Shown: positions 1-9,474, counted from the stretch's first letter. The stretch is 64,000 nucleotides of DNA from Candidatus Omnitrophota bacterium (GCA_903820505.1 CAIJHQ010000062.1:118862-182861), one strand, 5' to 3'. The notes: a model not told the origin generated them from the letters alone. Translations and numbers: made by a program.

Positions 1-22
1 GCACGGACCCCAGGAGGTTTTT

Positions 23-589
23 ATGAAAAAGTCCCTTGGCGCAATGACTCTCCTTTTCCCGACCCCCGTCCTCATCGTCTGCAGCTATGACGCCCAGGGC
101 ACTCCGAACGCCATGAACGTCGCATGGGGCGGCATTTGCTGTTCGGAGCCGCCGTGTCTGACGATCTCCGTGCGTGACCAGCGGAAAACCTACGAGAACA
201 TCAGGCTGAAAAAAGCTTTTACCGTGAACATCCCTTCCGAATCCCACATTAGGGAAGCGGATTACGTCGGGATCATTTCCGGAAAGACCGAGGACAAATT
301 CAAGACAACGGGACTTACGCCGGTCAAAAGTGACCTTGTGGACGCCCCCTACATCAAGGAGTTCCCTTTCGTGGTGGAATGCGCCCTGAAAGAGTCTCAC
401 AAGCTCGGAATCCACACGCAATTCATCGGCGAGATCAAGGACGTTAAAGTCGACGAGAATATGTTGAATGCCAAAGGTTTCCCGGATGTCGAAAAAATGA
501 GACCTTTCATGTTCGACCCCTGCACCGGCTCCTACTTCGGTACCGGAAAATTCCTCGCCCAGGCTTTCTCTGTCGGCAGAAAGAAATAA
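23..589 (+). CDS. Flavin reductase / flavoredoxin-like FMN-binding protein
   Basis: A 188-residue protein of the flavin reductase (flavoredoxin-like) split-barrel family, expected to bind FMN in the cytoplasm and pass electrons to or from flavin. The N-terminal third holds the family pattern: a TPVLIV strand, the N-AMNVAWGG segment and the PPCLTISVR strand followed by KTYENI, which line the flavin site in relatives. The start is supported by a strong ribosome site (AGGAGG, eight bases upstream). Length matches the family. It lies two bases before the fluoride channel gene, so the two are probably co-transcribed. The electron partner and physiological substrate cannot be told from the sequence. 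Confidence 0.85.
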   Translation: MKKSLGAMTLLFPTPVLIVCSYDAQGTPNAMNVAWGGICCSEPPCLTISVRDQRKTYENIRLKKAFTVNIPSESHIREADYVGIISGKTEDKFKTTGLTPVKSDLVDAPYIKEFPFVVECALKESHKLGIHTQFIGEIKDVKVDENMLNAKGFPDVEKMRPFMFDPCTGSYFGTGKFLAQAFSVGRKK

Positions 590-591
590 TC

Positions 592-965
592 GTGTTGAAA
601 TGGGGTTCTCTGATCCTCGGCGGCGCTTTGGGCACCGTGGCCCGCTACGTCCTTGCCGGAGCCGTTTACAGGGCATGGGGTACCGCGTTCCCCTACGGAA
701 CGCTTGCGGTTAATCTGACCGGCTGTTTCCTTGTCGGCGTCCTGACAGTCCTTTCGGAAGAAAAATTCATCCTCGGGCCCGCGGGACGCGTCTTTCTCAT
801 GATAGGGTTCTGCGGCGCCTTCACGACTTTTTCCACGTTCATCCTCGAAACGGCCAATCTCATGAAAGACGGGGAGAACGCCCGCGCCTCATGAACGTTC
901 TTCTGAGCGTCATGCTGGGCTTTGCGGCGCTTCGTCTTGGGATCGTGGCCGCCAGGATCATTTAA
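592..965 (+). pseudogene. crcB: Fluoride channel FluC/CrcB, interrupted by a -1 frameshift
   Basis: Small membrane fluoride channel of the FluC (CrcB) family. The first frame (592-894, GTG start) encodes about 100 residues with the family signatures GGALGTVARY, GTLAVNLTGCFLVG and GFCGAFTTFSTF, covering the first three membrane helices. It stops at TGA 892-894. The fourth helix continues in another frame from an ATG at 891 (ATGA overlap) to TAA at 965, encoding 24 residues that begin MNVLLSVMLGFAALRLG, as expected for the end of FluC. Together they give about 124 residues, the usual family length. A single missing base near 889-891 (sequencing, assembly or mutation) explains this best; a translationally coupled split channel is less likely. 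Confidence 0.8.
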
Positions 966-981
966 AAAGGGGGGGCTTATC

Positions 982-1320
982 ATGAAAACACCGGCCGAAG
1001 GAAAATTATTGAGGATCTTTATCGGCGAAACCGACAAGTGGCAGGGCCGGCCCCTTTACGAGGCCATCGTTCTATTGGCGAAAAAAGAGGGGATGGCCGG
1101 TGCCACAGCTTTGAAGGGTTTCCTGGGATTCGGCTGCAAAAGCCATCTTCACACCGCAAAACTCCTCCGGCTGTCCGAGGACCTGCCTGTCATCATCGAG
1201 ATCGTGGACAGCGAAGAAAAGATCGAAAAATTCCTGCCGCTGCTGGATCTCATGATCAAGGAAGGGCTGGTCACGCTTGAAAAAGCGAATGTGCTTCTTT
1301 ATCGGGCAGGTCAGAGTTAG
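982..1320 (+). CDS. DUF190 family protein
   Basis: A 112-residue protein of the DUF190 family, small cytoplasmic proteins with a PII-like alpha/beta fold. The start at 982 is chosen because a purine-rich ribosome site (AAAAGGGGGGG) precedes it; the frame could open at 922 but that part overlaps the channel gene. Seen in the protein: a LLRIFIGE strand, a PLYEAIVLLAKKEGMAGATALKGFLGFG segment with the conserved glycines, and a late EKIEKFLPLLD helix. DUF190 genes commonly sit beside crcB, and here the gap is 16 bases, so a role with fluoride export is a reasonable inference. Its biochemical function is not established. Confidence 0.85.
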   Translation: MKTPAEGKLLRIFIGETDKWQGRPLYEAIVLLAKKEGMAGATALKGFLGFGCKSHLHTAKLLRLSEDLPVIIEIVDSEEKIEKFLPLLDLMIKEGLVTLEKANVLLYRAGQS

Positions 1321-1326
1321 ACCGTT

Positions 1327-1935
1327 TCAGGGGGCCGGATCTTTCGGAAGGCTCCGCTTGATCGATTCCCGCAGGGAGTAGAGACAACCGCAATAACGTT
1401 GGCGGTAAAAATTCTCTTCTTTGGCGATCTGCTCCATCTGGTCAGTCCCGCCCTGGAGGCGCCAGTTGTGTTCCCAGTAGACTAGCCCGGGGAATAGCTT
1501 GGCCGCACGCCTCCCCGCGCGCGTCACCTGTTCGAGATCCTTCCAGCGCGAGATCCCTAAGGTTGTCGTAAAAACCTTGAAGCCTTCTTTCGCCGCGTAA
1601 GCGGCCGCTTTCTGGAGCCGCATATCGAAACAGAGGTTGCAGCGCTCCCCCCGCTCGGGATCCTCCCCGCGCCCGCGGGTCATCTCCAGCCATTGCTGAT
1701 CGTCATAGTCCGCGTCTACGAAAGGAATCCTCACCTTTTGAACATAACGGACCAGTTCGCTTTTCCGGTGTTCATACTCGCTGCGGGGATAAATGTTGGG
1801 ATTATAGAAAAAAACGGTCACATCAAGACCGCTATCGAGCATTCTCCGGATGATCGAGGCCGCGCAGGGAGCGCAGCAACAATGGAGGAGGACTCTTTTT
1901 TCACCGCTCGGCAAGGTCAGAGGATTTTGTTCCAT
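1327..1935 (-). CDS. queH: Epoxyqueuosine reductase QueH
   Basis: QueH (formerly DUF208) catalyses the last step of queuosine formation, reducing epoxyqueuosine to queuosine in tRNA; it is unrelated to QueG. The 202-residue protein carries the cysteine clusters typical of the family: LLHCCCAPC near residue 17, CNLCFDM near residue 98 and RYCGCLYS near residue 180. These bind an iron-sulfur cluster and a metal pair in characterised members. The FFYNPNIYP and TTTLGISRWKD segments are also conserved. It converges on the + strand DUF190 gene and is followed upstream by a Trm112-like gene. No other queuosine genes are in the window. Confidence 0.93.
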   Translation of the reverse strand: MEQNPLTLPSGEKRVLLHCCCAPCAASIIRRMLDSGLDVTVFFYNPNIYPRSEYEHRKSELVRYVQKVRIPFVDADYDDQQWLEMTRGRGEDPERGERCNLCFDMRLQKAAAYAAKEGFKVFTTTLGISRWKDLEQVTRAGRRAAKLFPGLVYWEHNWRLQGGTDQMEQIAKEENFYRQRYCGCLYSLRESIKRSLPKDPAP

Positions 1936-1962
1936 GATATCAGAGCTCGGGGCCTGCCCGTT

Positions 1963-2217
1963 CTAAAGATCTTGAAGAGAAATCGCCTCATCCAGGAGCA
2001 TGACGGGAATATCGTTCCGGACAGGATAAAGGAATTTCCTGTCGTTGCGGATAAGTCCGCCATCGAGTTTTTGTCCGACGATATCCCCGGTGCGATTCTT
2101 GAGCTCCCGTTTCGCGATCAACTGATTAAGCTTTTCGATCAACGGCTTTTCGGCCGGGACAAGGTCCTGCCGGGTTTCGGGACAACACAATATGGAGAGC
2201 AGTTCGTTTGATATCAT
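1963..2217 (-). CDS. Trm112-like zinc-ribbon protein (UPF0434/YcaR type)
   Basis: An 84-residue protein of the Trm112 family. The family pattern is visible: an N-terminal LLSILCCPETRQDL motif and a C-terminal YPVRNDIPVML motif (canonical form YPIRDGIPVLL). The second zinc-ribbon cysteine pair of eukaryotic Trm112 is absent, as in most bacterial members. The start follows a good ribosome site (GGGAGG). Eukaryotic relatives activate methyltransferases; bacterial ones have no settled role. It lies between queH and ftsK on the same strand. Confidence 0.85.
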   Translation of the reverse strand: MISNELLSILCCPETRQDLVPAEKPLIEKLNQLIAKRELKNRTGDIVGQKLDGGLIRNDRKFLYPVRNDIPVMLLDEAISLQDL

Positions 2218-2260
2218 ACGGCCTCCCTATAGAAAAAATCGACCCCCCGGAAAAGGGCCC

Positions 2261-4639
2261 CTAAACGTTGTCTTCTTCGGCCTCAGCCTCTGCCGGCGTG
2301 GCCTCGGTATAGTCACCGAGCGGGTTCGGCATCATGATCTCGCGAGGTTTAGCCCCGTCCTGCGGCCCGATCACGCCCGCGGCTTCCAGTTGGTCCACGA
2401 CACGCGCCGCGCGCGAATATCCGAGACTGAGCCGGCGTTGTAGAAAGGACGTGGAAGCCTTGCGCTCGGTGAGAACGATGCGCTTGGCCTCTTCAAAAAT
2501 TTCGTCCCGTTCGCCTGCCGAGCCTTGTGTCTGTCCGCTCTGCGCAGCCTGGATCTCGGAGTGATATTCCGGTTTTCCCTGCTGCGACGTGAACTCCACG
2601 ACGCGGTTGATCTCTTCGTCCACGATCAGCGGCGCCTGTCCCCGGATCATGTTGTCGCTGCCGGGCTGGATGAAAAGCATGTCCCCGCGGCCCAGCAGTT
2701 TATCGGCCCCCTTATTGTCCAGGATCGTCCTGGAATCCACGACGGACGCGACCTTGAAGGCGACGCGCGCCGGAAAATTCGCCTTGATAACGCCGGTGAT
2801 GACATCGACCGAAGGACGTTGCGTCGCGAGGATCAGGTGGATACCGACCGCACGGGAGAGCTGCGCGAGCCGCGTGATGGCCGTCTCGACCTTGTCCTGC
2901 GCGACGAGCATCAAGTCCGCGAGTTCGTCGATAATGACCACAATGTACGGGATCGAGGCCGGAATGACATGATCCGAATCGCCCGCTCCTTCGACCTGTT
3001 TGATCCCTTCCTCGGAAAGCGGGCGGGTATTGAACCCGAGGATATTCCGGACCCCCACCGTGGCAAAAAGCCGGTACCGTTTTTCCATCTCCATCACGAC
3101 CCAGTTCAGTGTGTTGGCGGCCTTGCGCACGTCCGTCACCACCGGAGACAGCATGTGCGGGATCTTGTTGTAGACCGCAAGTTCCACCATTTTGGGATCG
3201 ATCATGACCATCTTGAGCTGGGACGGCGTACAATGATAAAGGAAGCCCGTGATAATGGAATTGATGCAGACGGTTTTTCCACTTCCCGTGGTCCCCGCGA
3301 TCATGATGTGCGGCATCGCGGTCAGGTCCGCGATCATCGGCCTCCCGCTCGTGTCCTTCCCCAGAATCAATGGGAGAATGCATTTTTGAGAACGGAAATC
3401 CGAATTTTCGATCATCTCGCGGACCAGGATCGGCCGCGACACGGAATTCGGCACTTCGATCCCGATCGTCTGTTTGCCGGGGATCGGTATGATCATCCGG
3501 ATGCTCGTTGCCCGGAGGGCCATGGCAAGATCGTCTTCGTAGGTCGCGATCGAATTCGCCCGCACCCCCGGCGCCGGCAGGAGCTCATAGAGAGTTATTT
3601 TGGGTCCCTGTTCGACCTCGACGACTTTCACTTCGATCTCGAACTCCGCGAGCGTCGCCTCAATAGCCCGGGAATTCGCCGCGAGATCATCTCCTTCGAT
3701 CTTTTCATCCTTTGGACGTTTCAGGAGGTCCATGGGCGGAAATTGGTAGTTTGCGTCCTGTTTGACCGCCGAACCGATCACCCCTTTGAACGAAGGCTCA
3801 TCCGCGGCTGCCGCGTCCGGTTTATCCTGAGCGGACGTTTCTGTTCTGGGTACTGCGGGAGAAGGCGGCAGCGGTTTTTTGGCGATTTCTTTCGGCTCTT
3901 CTTTCTGTTTTTTTTCTGTCCGGGACTTATCGTCCGCCATCCCGGCAGTTGGCTGATAGGTTTTGATCTTGATCGGAATGTCCGGGATCCGCGGCGCCGG
4001 TTTTTCTTTTACGGGATCCTTTTTCTCATCCCTGACGGAGGAAGTTTTCCCGGGCCCGGCAAATTTCAAAGCGCCCTTTTTGAAACGGAACCATTTTCCC
4101 GAGATCTCGTCAAAACCGGCCCGGATCTTTTTCAAGAATCCGCGGACCAGCGGGTAGATGAGAAAATCCGTCGCGAGAAGCAGCGAAAGAAGAAGCGCCG
4201 ACCCCGCCAGGATGTAGCTCCCGAGAAGTCCGAAATAACGCAGAAGATGGTTGCCCGCCACGTAACCGAAAGCTCCCCCGTAGATAAAGCGATACGGCAA
4301 TTTCACCGAGATCGCGACGAGGGTCGCGAGCGAGAGCAGGGCGATGGTCAGGCCGATGAATTTGAAAAGTTTCCGCTCCGGGACTTTCTGAAGAAAAAAA
4401 CATCCGGCCCACAGCAAAAAGACCATGGGAATCAAAAAGGCGCTCAGACCAAAAACAAGGAAGACCCCGAAGGCGAGATAGGCCCCGATGACGCCGCTGT
4501 AATTCTGGACCGGAAAGTTCGGATGGGAGGTATAGAACGCGATGTCTTCCGCGTGGTAGAAAAAAAGGCTCGCGAAAGTAAAAAGCCCCAGAAGGAGGAA
4601 AAAGACCCCCCAGATCTCATTGGTTCTTTCTTTTTTCAT
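2261..4639 (-). CDS. ftsK: DNA translocase FtsK/SpoIIIE
   Basis: A 792-residue membrane-anchored DNA pump that clears chromosome ends from the division septum. The first about 170 residues hold four hydrophobic membrane segments. A charged, proline- and lysine-rich linker of about 130 residues follows, shorter than in E. coli. The motor begins near residue 300 and has Walker A GTTGSGKTV (near 447) and Walker B VVIIDELADLM (near 565). The C terminus has the winged-helix gamma domain (TSFLQRRLSLGYSRAARVVDQLE), which in relatives reads KOPS sequences and activates XerD. The gene runs with dut and pnp upstream and the Trm112-like gene downstream. Confidence 0.96.
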   Translation of the reverse strand: MKKERTNEIWGVFFLLLGLFTFASLFFYHAEDIAFYTSHPNFPVQNYSGVIGAYLAFGVFLVFGLSAFLIPMVFLLWAGCFFLQKVPERKLFKFIGLTIALLSLATLVAISVKLPYRFIYGGAFGYVAGNHLLRYFGLLGSYILAGSALLLSLLLATDFLIYPLVRGFLKKIRAGFDEISGKWFRFKKGALKFAGPGKTSSVRDEKKDPVKEKPAPRIPDIPIKIKTYQPTAGMADDKSRTEKKQKEEPKEIAKKPLPPSPAVPRTETSAQDKPDAAAADEPSFKGVIGSAVKQDANYQFPPMDLLKRPKDEKIEGDDLAANSRAIEATLAEFEIEVKVVEVEQGPKITLYELLPAPGVRANSIATYEDDLAMALRATSIRMIIPIPGKQTIGIEVPNSVSRPILVREMIENSDFRSQKCILPLILGKDTSGRPMIADLTAMPHIMIAGTTGSGKTVCINSIITGFLYHCTPSQLKMVMIDPKMVELAVYNKIPHMLSPVVTDVRKAANTLNWVVMEMEKRYRLFATVGVRNILGFNTRPLSEEGIKQVEGAGDSDHVIPASIPYIVVIIDELADLMLVAQDKVETAITRLAQLSRAVGIHLILATQRPSVDVITGVIKANFPARVAFKVASVVDSRTILDNKGADKLLGRGDMLFIQPGSDNMIRGQAPLIVDEEINRVVEFTSQQGKPEYHSEIQAAQSGQTQGSAGERDEIFEEAKRIVLTERKASTSFLQRRLSLGYSRAARVVDQLEAAGVIGPQDGAKPREIMMPNPLGDYTEATPAEAEAEEDNV

Positions 4640-4688
4640 GATGGATAAGACCGGAACAGTCCGACTCTCTCAAATGTTGGCTAAAAGA

Positions 4689-5177
4689 TCAATGACCCGT
4701 ATGACCGAAACCGCCGGCACCCCGGCACGTTCCGTCAAGGTTATCGACTACCTCAAGCCTCGCCTTTACCACCCGGGCAAAGACCATTTGGGCGATCCGC
4801 ATGCCGCGGGTGACGGTGAAAGCGTCTTTGCCATGATTGATCATGATGATCTGGATCTCGCCGCGATAGTCGGCGTCAATGGTCCCGGGAGTATTGAGAA
4901 GTGTGATCCCGTGTTTAATGGCCAATCCGCTGCGTGGCCGGATCTGGGCCTCGGTTCCGGGAGGCAGGGAAACAACAATGCCGGTGGGGACCAAAACCCG
5001 GTCCCCCGGTTGAAGTACCACGGGACTCTGGCAAGCGGCAAGCAAGTCCACACCGCTCGCTCCCTCGGTCATGTACTGGGGAATGGACAGACCCTCAAAG
5101 TGAGGGAGCGTCTTGATCTGAACCGTCAGCGTTTCTTTCACTTCAACGACGGGACCGGCCTCTGCCGCCGCGGTCAT
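4689..5177 (-). CDS. dut: dUTP diphosphatase
   Basis: Trimeric dUTPase that hydrolyses dUTP to dUMP and pyrophosphate, keeping uracil out of DNA. All five family motifs are present: [10 protein letters not shown] (I), [12 protein letters not shown] (II), [14 protein letters not shown] (III), [11 protein letters not shown] (IV) and a glycine-rich tail GAGGFGHTG (V). The start at 5177 (162 residues) fits family length best; a frame-compatible ATG at 5210 would add 11 residues. Either start lies inside the 3' end of pnp, so translation is probably coupled to it. Confidence 0.93.
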   Translation of the reverse strand: MTAAAEAGPVVEVKETLTVQIKTLPHFEGLSIPQYMTEGASGVDLLAACQSPVVLQPGDRVLVPTGIVVSLPPGTEAQIRPRSGLAIKHGITLLNTPGTIDADYRGEIQIIMINHGKDAFTVTRGMRIAQMVFARVVKARLEVVDNLDGTCRGAGGFGHTGH

Positions 5178-7326
5178 CTCGATCGCGCCTCGGAGGAGCG
5201 GCTTCCACAACGGTTCGCTGGTCTTCGGGAAGGATCGGGATCCCGCCCGGAACAGCCTGTTTGATGCTCAGACTGACCTTGCCGCGTTCGTCGACTCCGA
5301 CGACCTTCACGGAGATCTTATCTCCCACGCGGAGATAATCGCCCGCGCTCTTCACAAAACCTTCCGTGATCTCGGAAACATGGCACAAGCCGTCTTTCCC
5401 GGGAAGGATCTCGCAGAAAGCGCCGAACGGCATCAATTTCTGGACCGTGCTCTCATAGATCCTGCCGATCTCGGGTTCTTCGGTGACCGCCTGAACGCGC
5501 GCGATCGCGGCATCGGCGGACTTGCTGTCCACCGCAGCGATGAAAACGCGCCCGTCATCTTCGATATCGATCTTCGCACCGGTCTCCTCGACGATCTTGC
5601 GGATATTCTTGCCTCCGGGGCCGATAAGTTCCCCGATCTTCTCCGGATCGATCTTGAGGGTGGTAATGCGCGGAGCGTAAAGCGAAAGTTCTTTAGGCGC
5701 CGCGAGATGACCGGTCATGATCTCGAGGATCTTGAACCGTGCCTGCTTGGCATGGTCAAAAGCTTCCTTGAGAATATCTTCCGTCACCCCGTCGATCTTG
5801 AGGTCCATTTGGAGCGCGGTAAGACCTTCGCGGGTCCCCGCCGCCTTGAAATCCATATCCCCCAGGTGATCCTCGATCCCGGCGATGTCGGTCAGAACCT
5901 TCCAGCGGTTCTTGTCCGTGACAAGGCCGATCGCGATACCCGCGACTGGGGCCTTGATCGGAACGCCGCCGTCCATCAGGGCGAGTGTGCCGCCGCAAAC
6001 GGTCGCCATCGAACTGGACCCGTTGGATTCCAGAATGTCCGAAACCAGACGGATCGTGTACGGAAAATCCTCCTGGGACGGAACGACCGCTTCGAGAGCT
6101 CTTTCCGCAAGCGCACCGTGGCCGATCTCTCGGCGACCCACGCCGCGGTTCGGTCCGACCTCGCCGACGCTGAAGTGCGGGAAATTATAATGGAGCATGA
6201 ACCGTTTGGACTGTTCCCCTTCGAGCGCGTCCACGGTCTGCTCGTCTTCTCCTGTGCCGAGCGTGGTGACGCTCAAACTTTGCGTTTGCCCGCGGGTAAA
6301 AAGGGAAGAACCGTGGGTCCTCGGAAGAACGCCCGTCTCGCAGGTGATCGGACGGATGTCCCGTTCGCCGCGCCCGTCCGGACGCTTTCCCTGCGAGAGA
6401 ATGACGCCGCGGACCTTCGCATATTCGAGCTTCGAAAAAACGATCTTCACATAGGCCTCATTAAAACCCTCGGCCTTGGTGTCGCACTGCGCAAGGGCCT
6501 TGTCATAAAGCTTCTTGAAGAATTCTTCCTGGTCTTCTTTGGAAGGCAATCCGAACGCCTTTTCAAATTCGTTCTCCACCGCGTCTTTGATCTTCTTCTC
6601 AAGATCCGCGGGGATCTCGATCGTTTTCACGGCTTTTTTCACTTTTCCGGCCTTCTTCTTCAGCTCAAGCTGGAGCTTCACCGTCTTCTTGATCGCTTCA
6701 TGCCCGAATCGGATGGCCTCGAGCATCTTCTCTTCCGAGATCTCCTTTGCGCCGGCTTCGATCATCACGACCTTCTCCGTCGTGCCCGCAAGCACCAGAT
6801 CAAGGACGCTCTTCTCGAGCTCCTGATGCGTGGGATTGGCGATAAAATTACCGTCCACCAGCCCGACGCGGACGGCGCCGAGGGCTGTTTCATAAGGAAT
6901 GTCCGAGATCATGAGCGCGGTCGATGCGGCGATCATGGCAAAAACCTCCGTCGGATTTTCCCCGTCGAAGGAAAGAACGGTCACCGAGATCTGCACCTCG
7001 TTGAGGTAATCTTCCGGAAAAAGAGGTCGGAGAGGCCGGTCGATCAAGCGGGAGGTCAGGATCTCCTTTTCGGAGGGGCGTCCTTCCCTCTTGAAGAACC
7101 CGCCCGGGATCCTGCCGGCGGCGTAGGTCCGTTCACGGTAGTCCACCGTCAGCGGAAAAAAATCCCGGATCTCTTTCTTGTCAGGTCCGGCGACCACCGC
7201 CGCCAGTACCACGGTCCCGCCGCATTGGACGGTCACGGAACCATGCGCTTGCCGGGCCACGCGGCCCGTTTCGATGATGACCTCGCGGTCGCCGATGTGC
7301 GTTGAAACTTTTTCGATTTTATTCAT
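5143..7326 (-). CDS. pnp: Polyribonucleotide nucleotidyltransferase (PNPase)
   Basis: A 727-residue 3'-5' phosphorolytic exoribonuclease, core of mRNA decay. Two RNase PH domains occupy roughly residues 1-225 and 310-545, joined by an alpha-helical region rich in lysine and glutamate. A KH domain with [11 protein letters not shown] lies near residue 560 and an S1 domain (about 620-690) follows. The tail is short and arginine/glycine-rich ([10 protein letters not shown]), which may add RNA affinity. It follows rpsO at 68 bases, the conserved order, and its 3' end overlaps dut. The ribosome site is GGGAG, eight bases before the ATG. Confidence 0.97.
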   Translation of the reverse strand: MNKIEKVSTHIGDREVIIETGRVARQAHGSVTVQCGGTVVLAAVVAGPDKKEIRDFFPLTVDYRERTYAAGRIPGGFFKREGRPSEKEILTSRLIDRPLRPLFPEDYLNEVQISVTVLSFDGENPTEVFAMIAASTALMISDIPYETALGAVRVGLVDGNFIANPTHQELEKSVLDLVLAGTTEKVVMIEAGAKEISEEKMLEAIRFGHEAIKKTVKLQLELKKKAGKVKKAVKTIEIPADLEKKIKDAVENEFEKAFGLPSKEDQEEFFKKLYDKALAQCDTKAEGFNEAYVKIVFSKLEYAKVRGVILSQGKRPDGRGERDIRPITCETGVLPRTHGSSLFTRGQTQSLSVTTLGTGEDEQTVDALEGEQSKRFMLHYNFPHFSVGEVGPNRGVGRREIGHGALAERALEAVVPSQEDFPYTIRLVSDILESNGSSSMATVCGGTLALMDGGVPIKAPVAGIAIGLVTDKNRWKVLTDIAGIEDHLGDMDFKAAGTREGLTALQMDLKIDGVTEDILKEAFDHAKQARFKILEIMTGHLAAPKELSLYAPRITTLKIDPEKIGELIGPGGKNIRKIVEETGAKIDIEDDGRVFIAAVDSKSADAAIARVQAVTEEPEIGRIYESTVQKLMPFGAFCEILPGKDGLCHVSEITEGFVKSAGDYLRVGDKISVKVVGVDERGKVSLSIKQAVPGGIPILPEDQRTVVEAAPPRRDRDDRGGRGRSRR

Positions 7327-7394
7327 GGGGAGTGCTCCCTTTCGGTTTTTTTATGATCGTAGCCTGCAAAATAAAGACGGGCTTGGACGAGGAT

Positions 7395-7664
7395 CTACTT
7401 CCTCAGGTCGAGGCGAGCGATCAGCTTCTGGTACTTTTCGGGATCCCCGCTTTGGATATAGTTCAATAGCCTCTTGCGACGGCTCACCATCTTGATAAGC
7501 CCGTAGCGCCCATGGTGGTCTTTGACGTTCTTTGCAAAGTGACCTGAAAGCCCATTGATGCGCTCGGTGAGGATCGCGACTTGAACTTCTGCGGACCCGG
7601 AATCGTTCTTGCTGATCTTGTACTTGGAGATGATCTCTTTTTTCTTTGTTTTCTCTAACGCCAT
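7395..7664 (-). CDS. rpsO: 30S ribosomal protein S15
   Basis: An 89-residue primary 16S rRNA-binding protein, full family length. Typical segments are visible: SGSAEVQVAILTERI, the LSGHFAKNVKDHHGR loop with the conserved His and Asp, and RRKRLLNYIQ. It heads an rpsO-pnp unit with its own promoter at 7718-7746 and a leader of roughly 45 bases. S15 represses its own mRNA in several bacteria through leader structure; no particular S15-binding fold was identified here. The ribosome site is GAAGGA, close to the ATG. Confidence 0.97.
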   Translation of the reverse strand: MALEKTKKKEIISKYKISKNDSGSAEVQVAILTERINGLSGHFAKNVKDHHGRYGLIKMVSRRKRLLNYIQSGDPEKYQKLIARLDLRK

Positions 7665-7717
7665 ATTCCTTCTCTAACTCCTTGTCATTCTTCAGGTTAT
7701 GTCTCTTAGGTCGGAAG

Positions 7718-7746
7718 AGTATACATGAGAGCCAAAAAATTGTAAA
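7718..7746 (-). promoter_or_regulatory. Sigma-70-type promoter for rpsO-pnp
   Basis: Read on the minus strand, TTTACA (7746-7741) and TATACT (7723-7718) are separated by exactly 17 bases. It lies between the ribF stop and the rpsO start, giving a predicted leader of about 45 bases. Confidence 0.6.
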
Positions 7747-7751
7747 GTTTT

Positions 7752-8750
7752 TTAAAAAATGCCCCTTTTGTAAGATCTTCTGGCCGTTTGGATGTCACGG
7801 CGGATCTGCCGCTTGAGAGCCTCTTCATCGCCAAATTTCCGCTCGGGCCGCAGGAACCGGTGCAGAGCGATCTCCATCATTTCCCCGTAAATGTTCCCGT
7901 GAAAATCCAGCAAATGAAGCTCAAGGACCGGCCGCGGGCTCTCAAAAGCCGGGTAGGTCGGCCGCTTGCCAAAATTCGTGACCCCCGGAAGCCAAGGCGG
8001 CATTTTCCGCGGCAGTTCGAACTTGCCAAACCTCGGGGCGATCGCCCGTTCCGGCAAGACGCGTCCGGAGGCTTCATAAACCCCAAGCGGCAGTATGATC
8101 TCCGAGTGAACTTCGAGGTTCGCTGTCGGCGCATTCAGATGACTCCCGTGCCCCTTCCCATGGATCACCTTCCCGAACATGCTAAAAGGACGGCCTAGAC
8201 ACTCCTGGGCTTGCCGGACCTTCCCTTTCATCAAAAGCGCGCGGATCCTGGAGCTGGAAACGGGCTCCCTCCCTACCCGCACGGGCTCCATCTTTCTGAA
8301 CAGGAACCCGCACTCTTCGGCGAGCTGCGCCATCATATTCGTATCGCCCCTGCGACCTTGTCCGAAATGAGCGTCATAACCCATGCAGACCTCCCGCACT
8401 CGGAGTTTCCGGACCAGGACCTTTCGTACGAAGGTCTCTGGGGTCATCGCGGCAAAAGTGGGCGTAAAGGACTGCAGGAAACAAAAATCCGCCCCGGACC
8501 GTGCCAGGAAAAAAAGTTTTTGTTCGACGCTTGTGAGCATCAACGGCTTGCGGTCGGGATGAAGAATACTGTGAGGATGCTCGCGGAACGTAAAAACCGC
8601 CGCGAGCGCGCCCCGCTGTTTGGCTTGCCGGACCACGTAGCGCAGTAACTCCCGGTGGCCGCGGTGGAATCCGTCAAAATTCCCGAGCGCCAGAATGAGC
8701 GGCTTAGAAGGACTTGCTTTGAACCGGTGTAGATCCGTTACGATTTGCAT
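7752..8750 (-). CDS. ribF: Bifunctional riboflavin kinase / FAD synthetase
   Basis: RibF phosphorylates riboflavin to FMN and adenylates FMN to FAD. The 332-residue protein has the N-terminal nucleotidyltransferase domain with GNFDGFHRGHREL near residue 22 and the SSSRIRALL motif near residue 170, then the riboflavin kinase domain with GKGHGSHLNAPTANL and GVTNFGKRPT. The start lies inside the 3' end of truB (47-base overlap), consistent with translational coupling. It ends just before the rpsO promoter. Length and domain order are standard. Confidence 0.95.
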   Translation of the reverse strand: MQIVTDLHRFKASPSKPLILALGNFDGFHRGHRELLRYVVRQAKQRGALAAVFTFREHPHSILHPDRKPLMLTSVEQKLFFLARSGADFCFLQSFTPTFAAMTPETFVRKVLVRKLRVREVCMGYDAHFGQGRRGDTNMMAQLAEECGFLFRKMEPVRVGREPVSSSRIRALLMKGKVRQAQECLGRPFSMFGKVIHGKGHGSHLNAPTANLEVHSEIILPLGVYEASGRVLPERAIAPRFGKFELPRKMPPWLPGVTNFGKRPTYPAFESPRPVLELHLLDFHGNIYGEMMEIALHRFLRPERKFGDEEALKRQIRRDIQTARRSYKRGIF

Positions 8751-9474
8751 AATCGATGATCGAGGCGCTTAAAGGGATTATTTTCCCGCTCAACTGTTCC
8801 GGCGTAAAGTTCTTGAGCTCTTCAAGGGTTACGCCCTGTTCCAGACGGAATTGGCCGCTGCGCAACCTGCGCAGGCTCGCGAGCACCGCGTGGCAGCCCA
8901 GCGCATCGCCGAGGTCGTTGATCAGCGTCCGGAGATAGGTCCCCTTTGAAACATGCGCGAAAAAATTCACGAAACGGCCTTCCTTCTTCTCCAGGTGGAA
9001 CTCGAACACCGTCACGGCACGGCCCTTGCGCTCGACGGTCTTCCCCTGCCTCGCTAATTTATAAAGACGCGTTCCCTCGTGTTTCAAAGCGGAAACCATC
9101 GGCGGAATCTGGATGATCTCCCCGGTGAATTCCTTGGCCGCTTTGGCACGGATCTCATCGAGCGTAATGTGCTCCCACGGCGCCTCAGCGATCACCTTCC
9201 CGTGACGATCGTGAGAATCCGTCTCGATGCCCAGTTCCATCACGCCGAGATATTCCTTGTCGCATGAACTCAGCGGCATGGAAAGCTTGGTCGCCCGCCC
9301 GAGCAACAGCACGAGCAATCCCGTGGCCTGGGGATCCAGCGTCCCGGAATGCCCGACCTTCTTGATCGCGAAGCGCCGGCGCACGTAGGCGCACACATCA
9401 TGCGAGGTCCAGTTCTCCGGTTTGTCGACCAGCAGAATGCCGTCACCGTTCGGGTTCATCGTTTGTCCCGCCAA
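8704..9474 (-). CDS. truB: tRNA pseudouridine-55 synthase
   Basis: TruB makes pseudouridine 55 in the T-loop of tRNAs. The 256-residue protein has the N-terminal GILLVDKPENWTSHD motif, the catalytic aspartate in HSGTLDPQATGLL and the LIGYA-equivalent GTYLRTLINDLG segment. It lacks a long C-terminal PUA domain, as in many short bacterial TruB proteins. The start overlaps the rbfA stop by 32 bases; an internal ATG at 9459 is an alternative. Confidence 0.95.
   Translation of the reverse strand: MAGQTMNPNGDGILLVDKPENWTSHDVCAYVRRRFAIKKVGHSGTLDPQATGLLVLLLGRATKLSMPLSSCDKEYLGVMELGIETDSHDRHGKVIAEAPWEHITLDEIRAKAAKEFTGEIIQIPPMVSALKHEGTRLYKLARQGKTVERKGRAVTVFEFHLEKKEGRFVNFFAHVSKGTYLRTLINDLGDALGCHAVLASLRRLRSGQFRLEQGVTLEELKNFTPEQLSGKIIPLSASIIDYANRNGSTPVQSKSF

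Noticed and set aside
2525..4648. A 707-codon open frame on the plus strand opposite ftsK
   Set aside because: It is the antisense shadow of a clear FtsK gene, has arginine- and aspartate-heavy composition typical of antisense frames in G+C-rich DNA, and has no ribosome site or family motifs.
5380..7305. A 641-codon plus-strand frame opposite pnp
   Set aside because: Antisense shadow of PNPase; no family features.
7665..7711. S15-binding leader structure upstream of rpsO
   Set aside because: Autoregulation is known in other bacteria, but I could not identify a convincing pseudoknot or three-way junction in this short leader.
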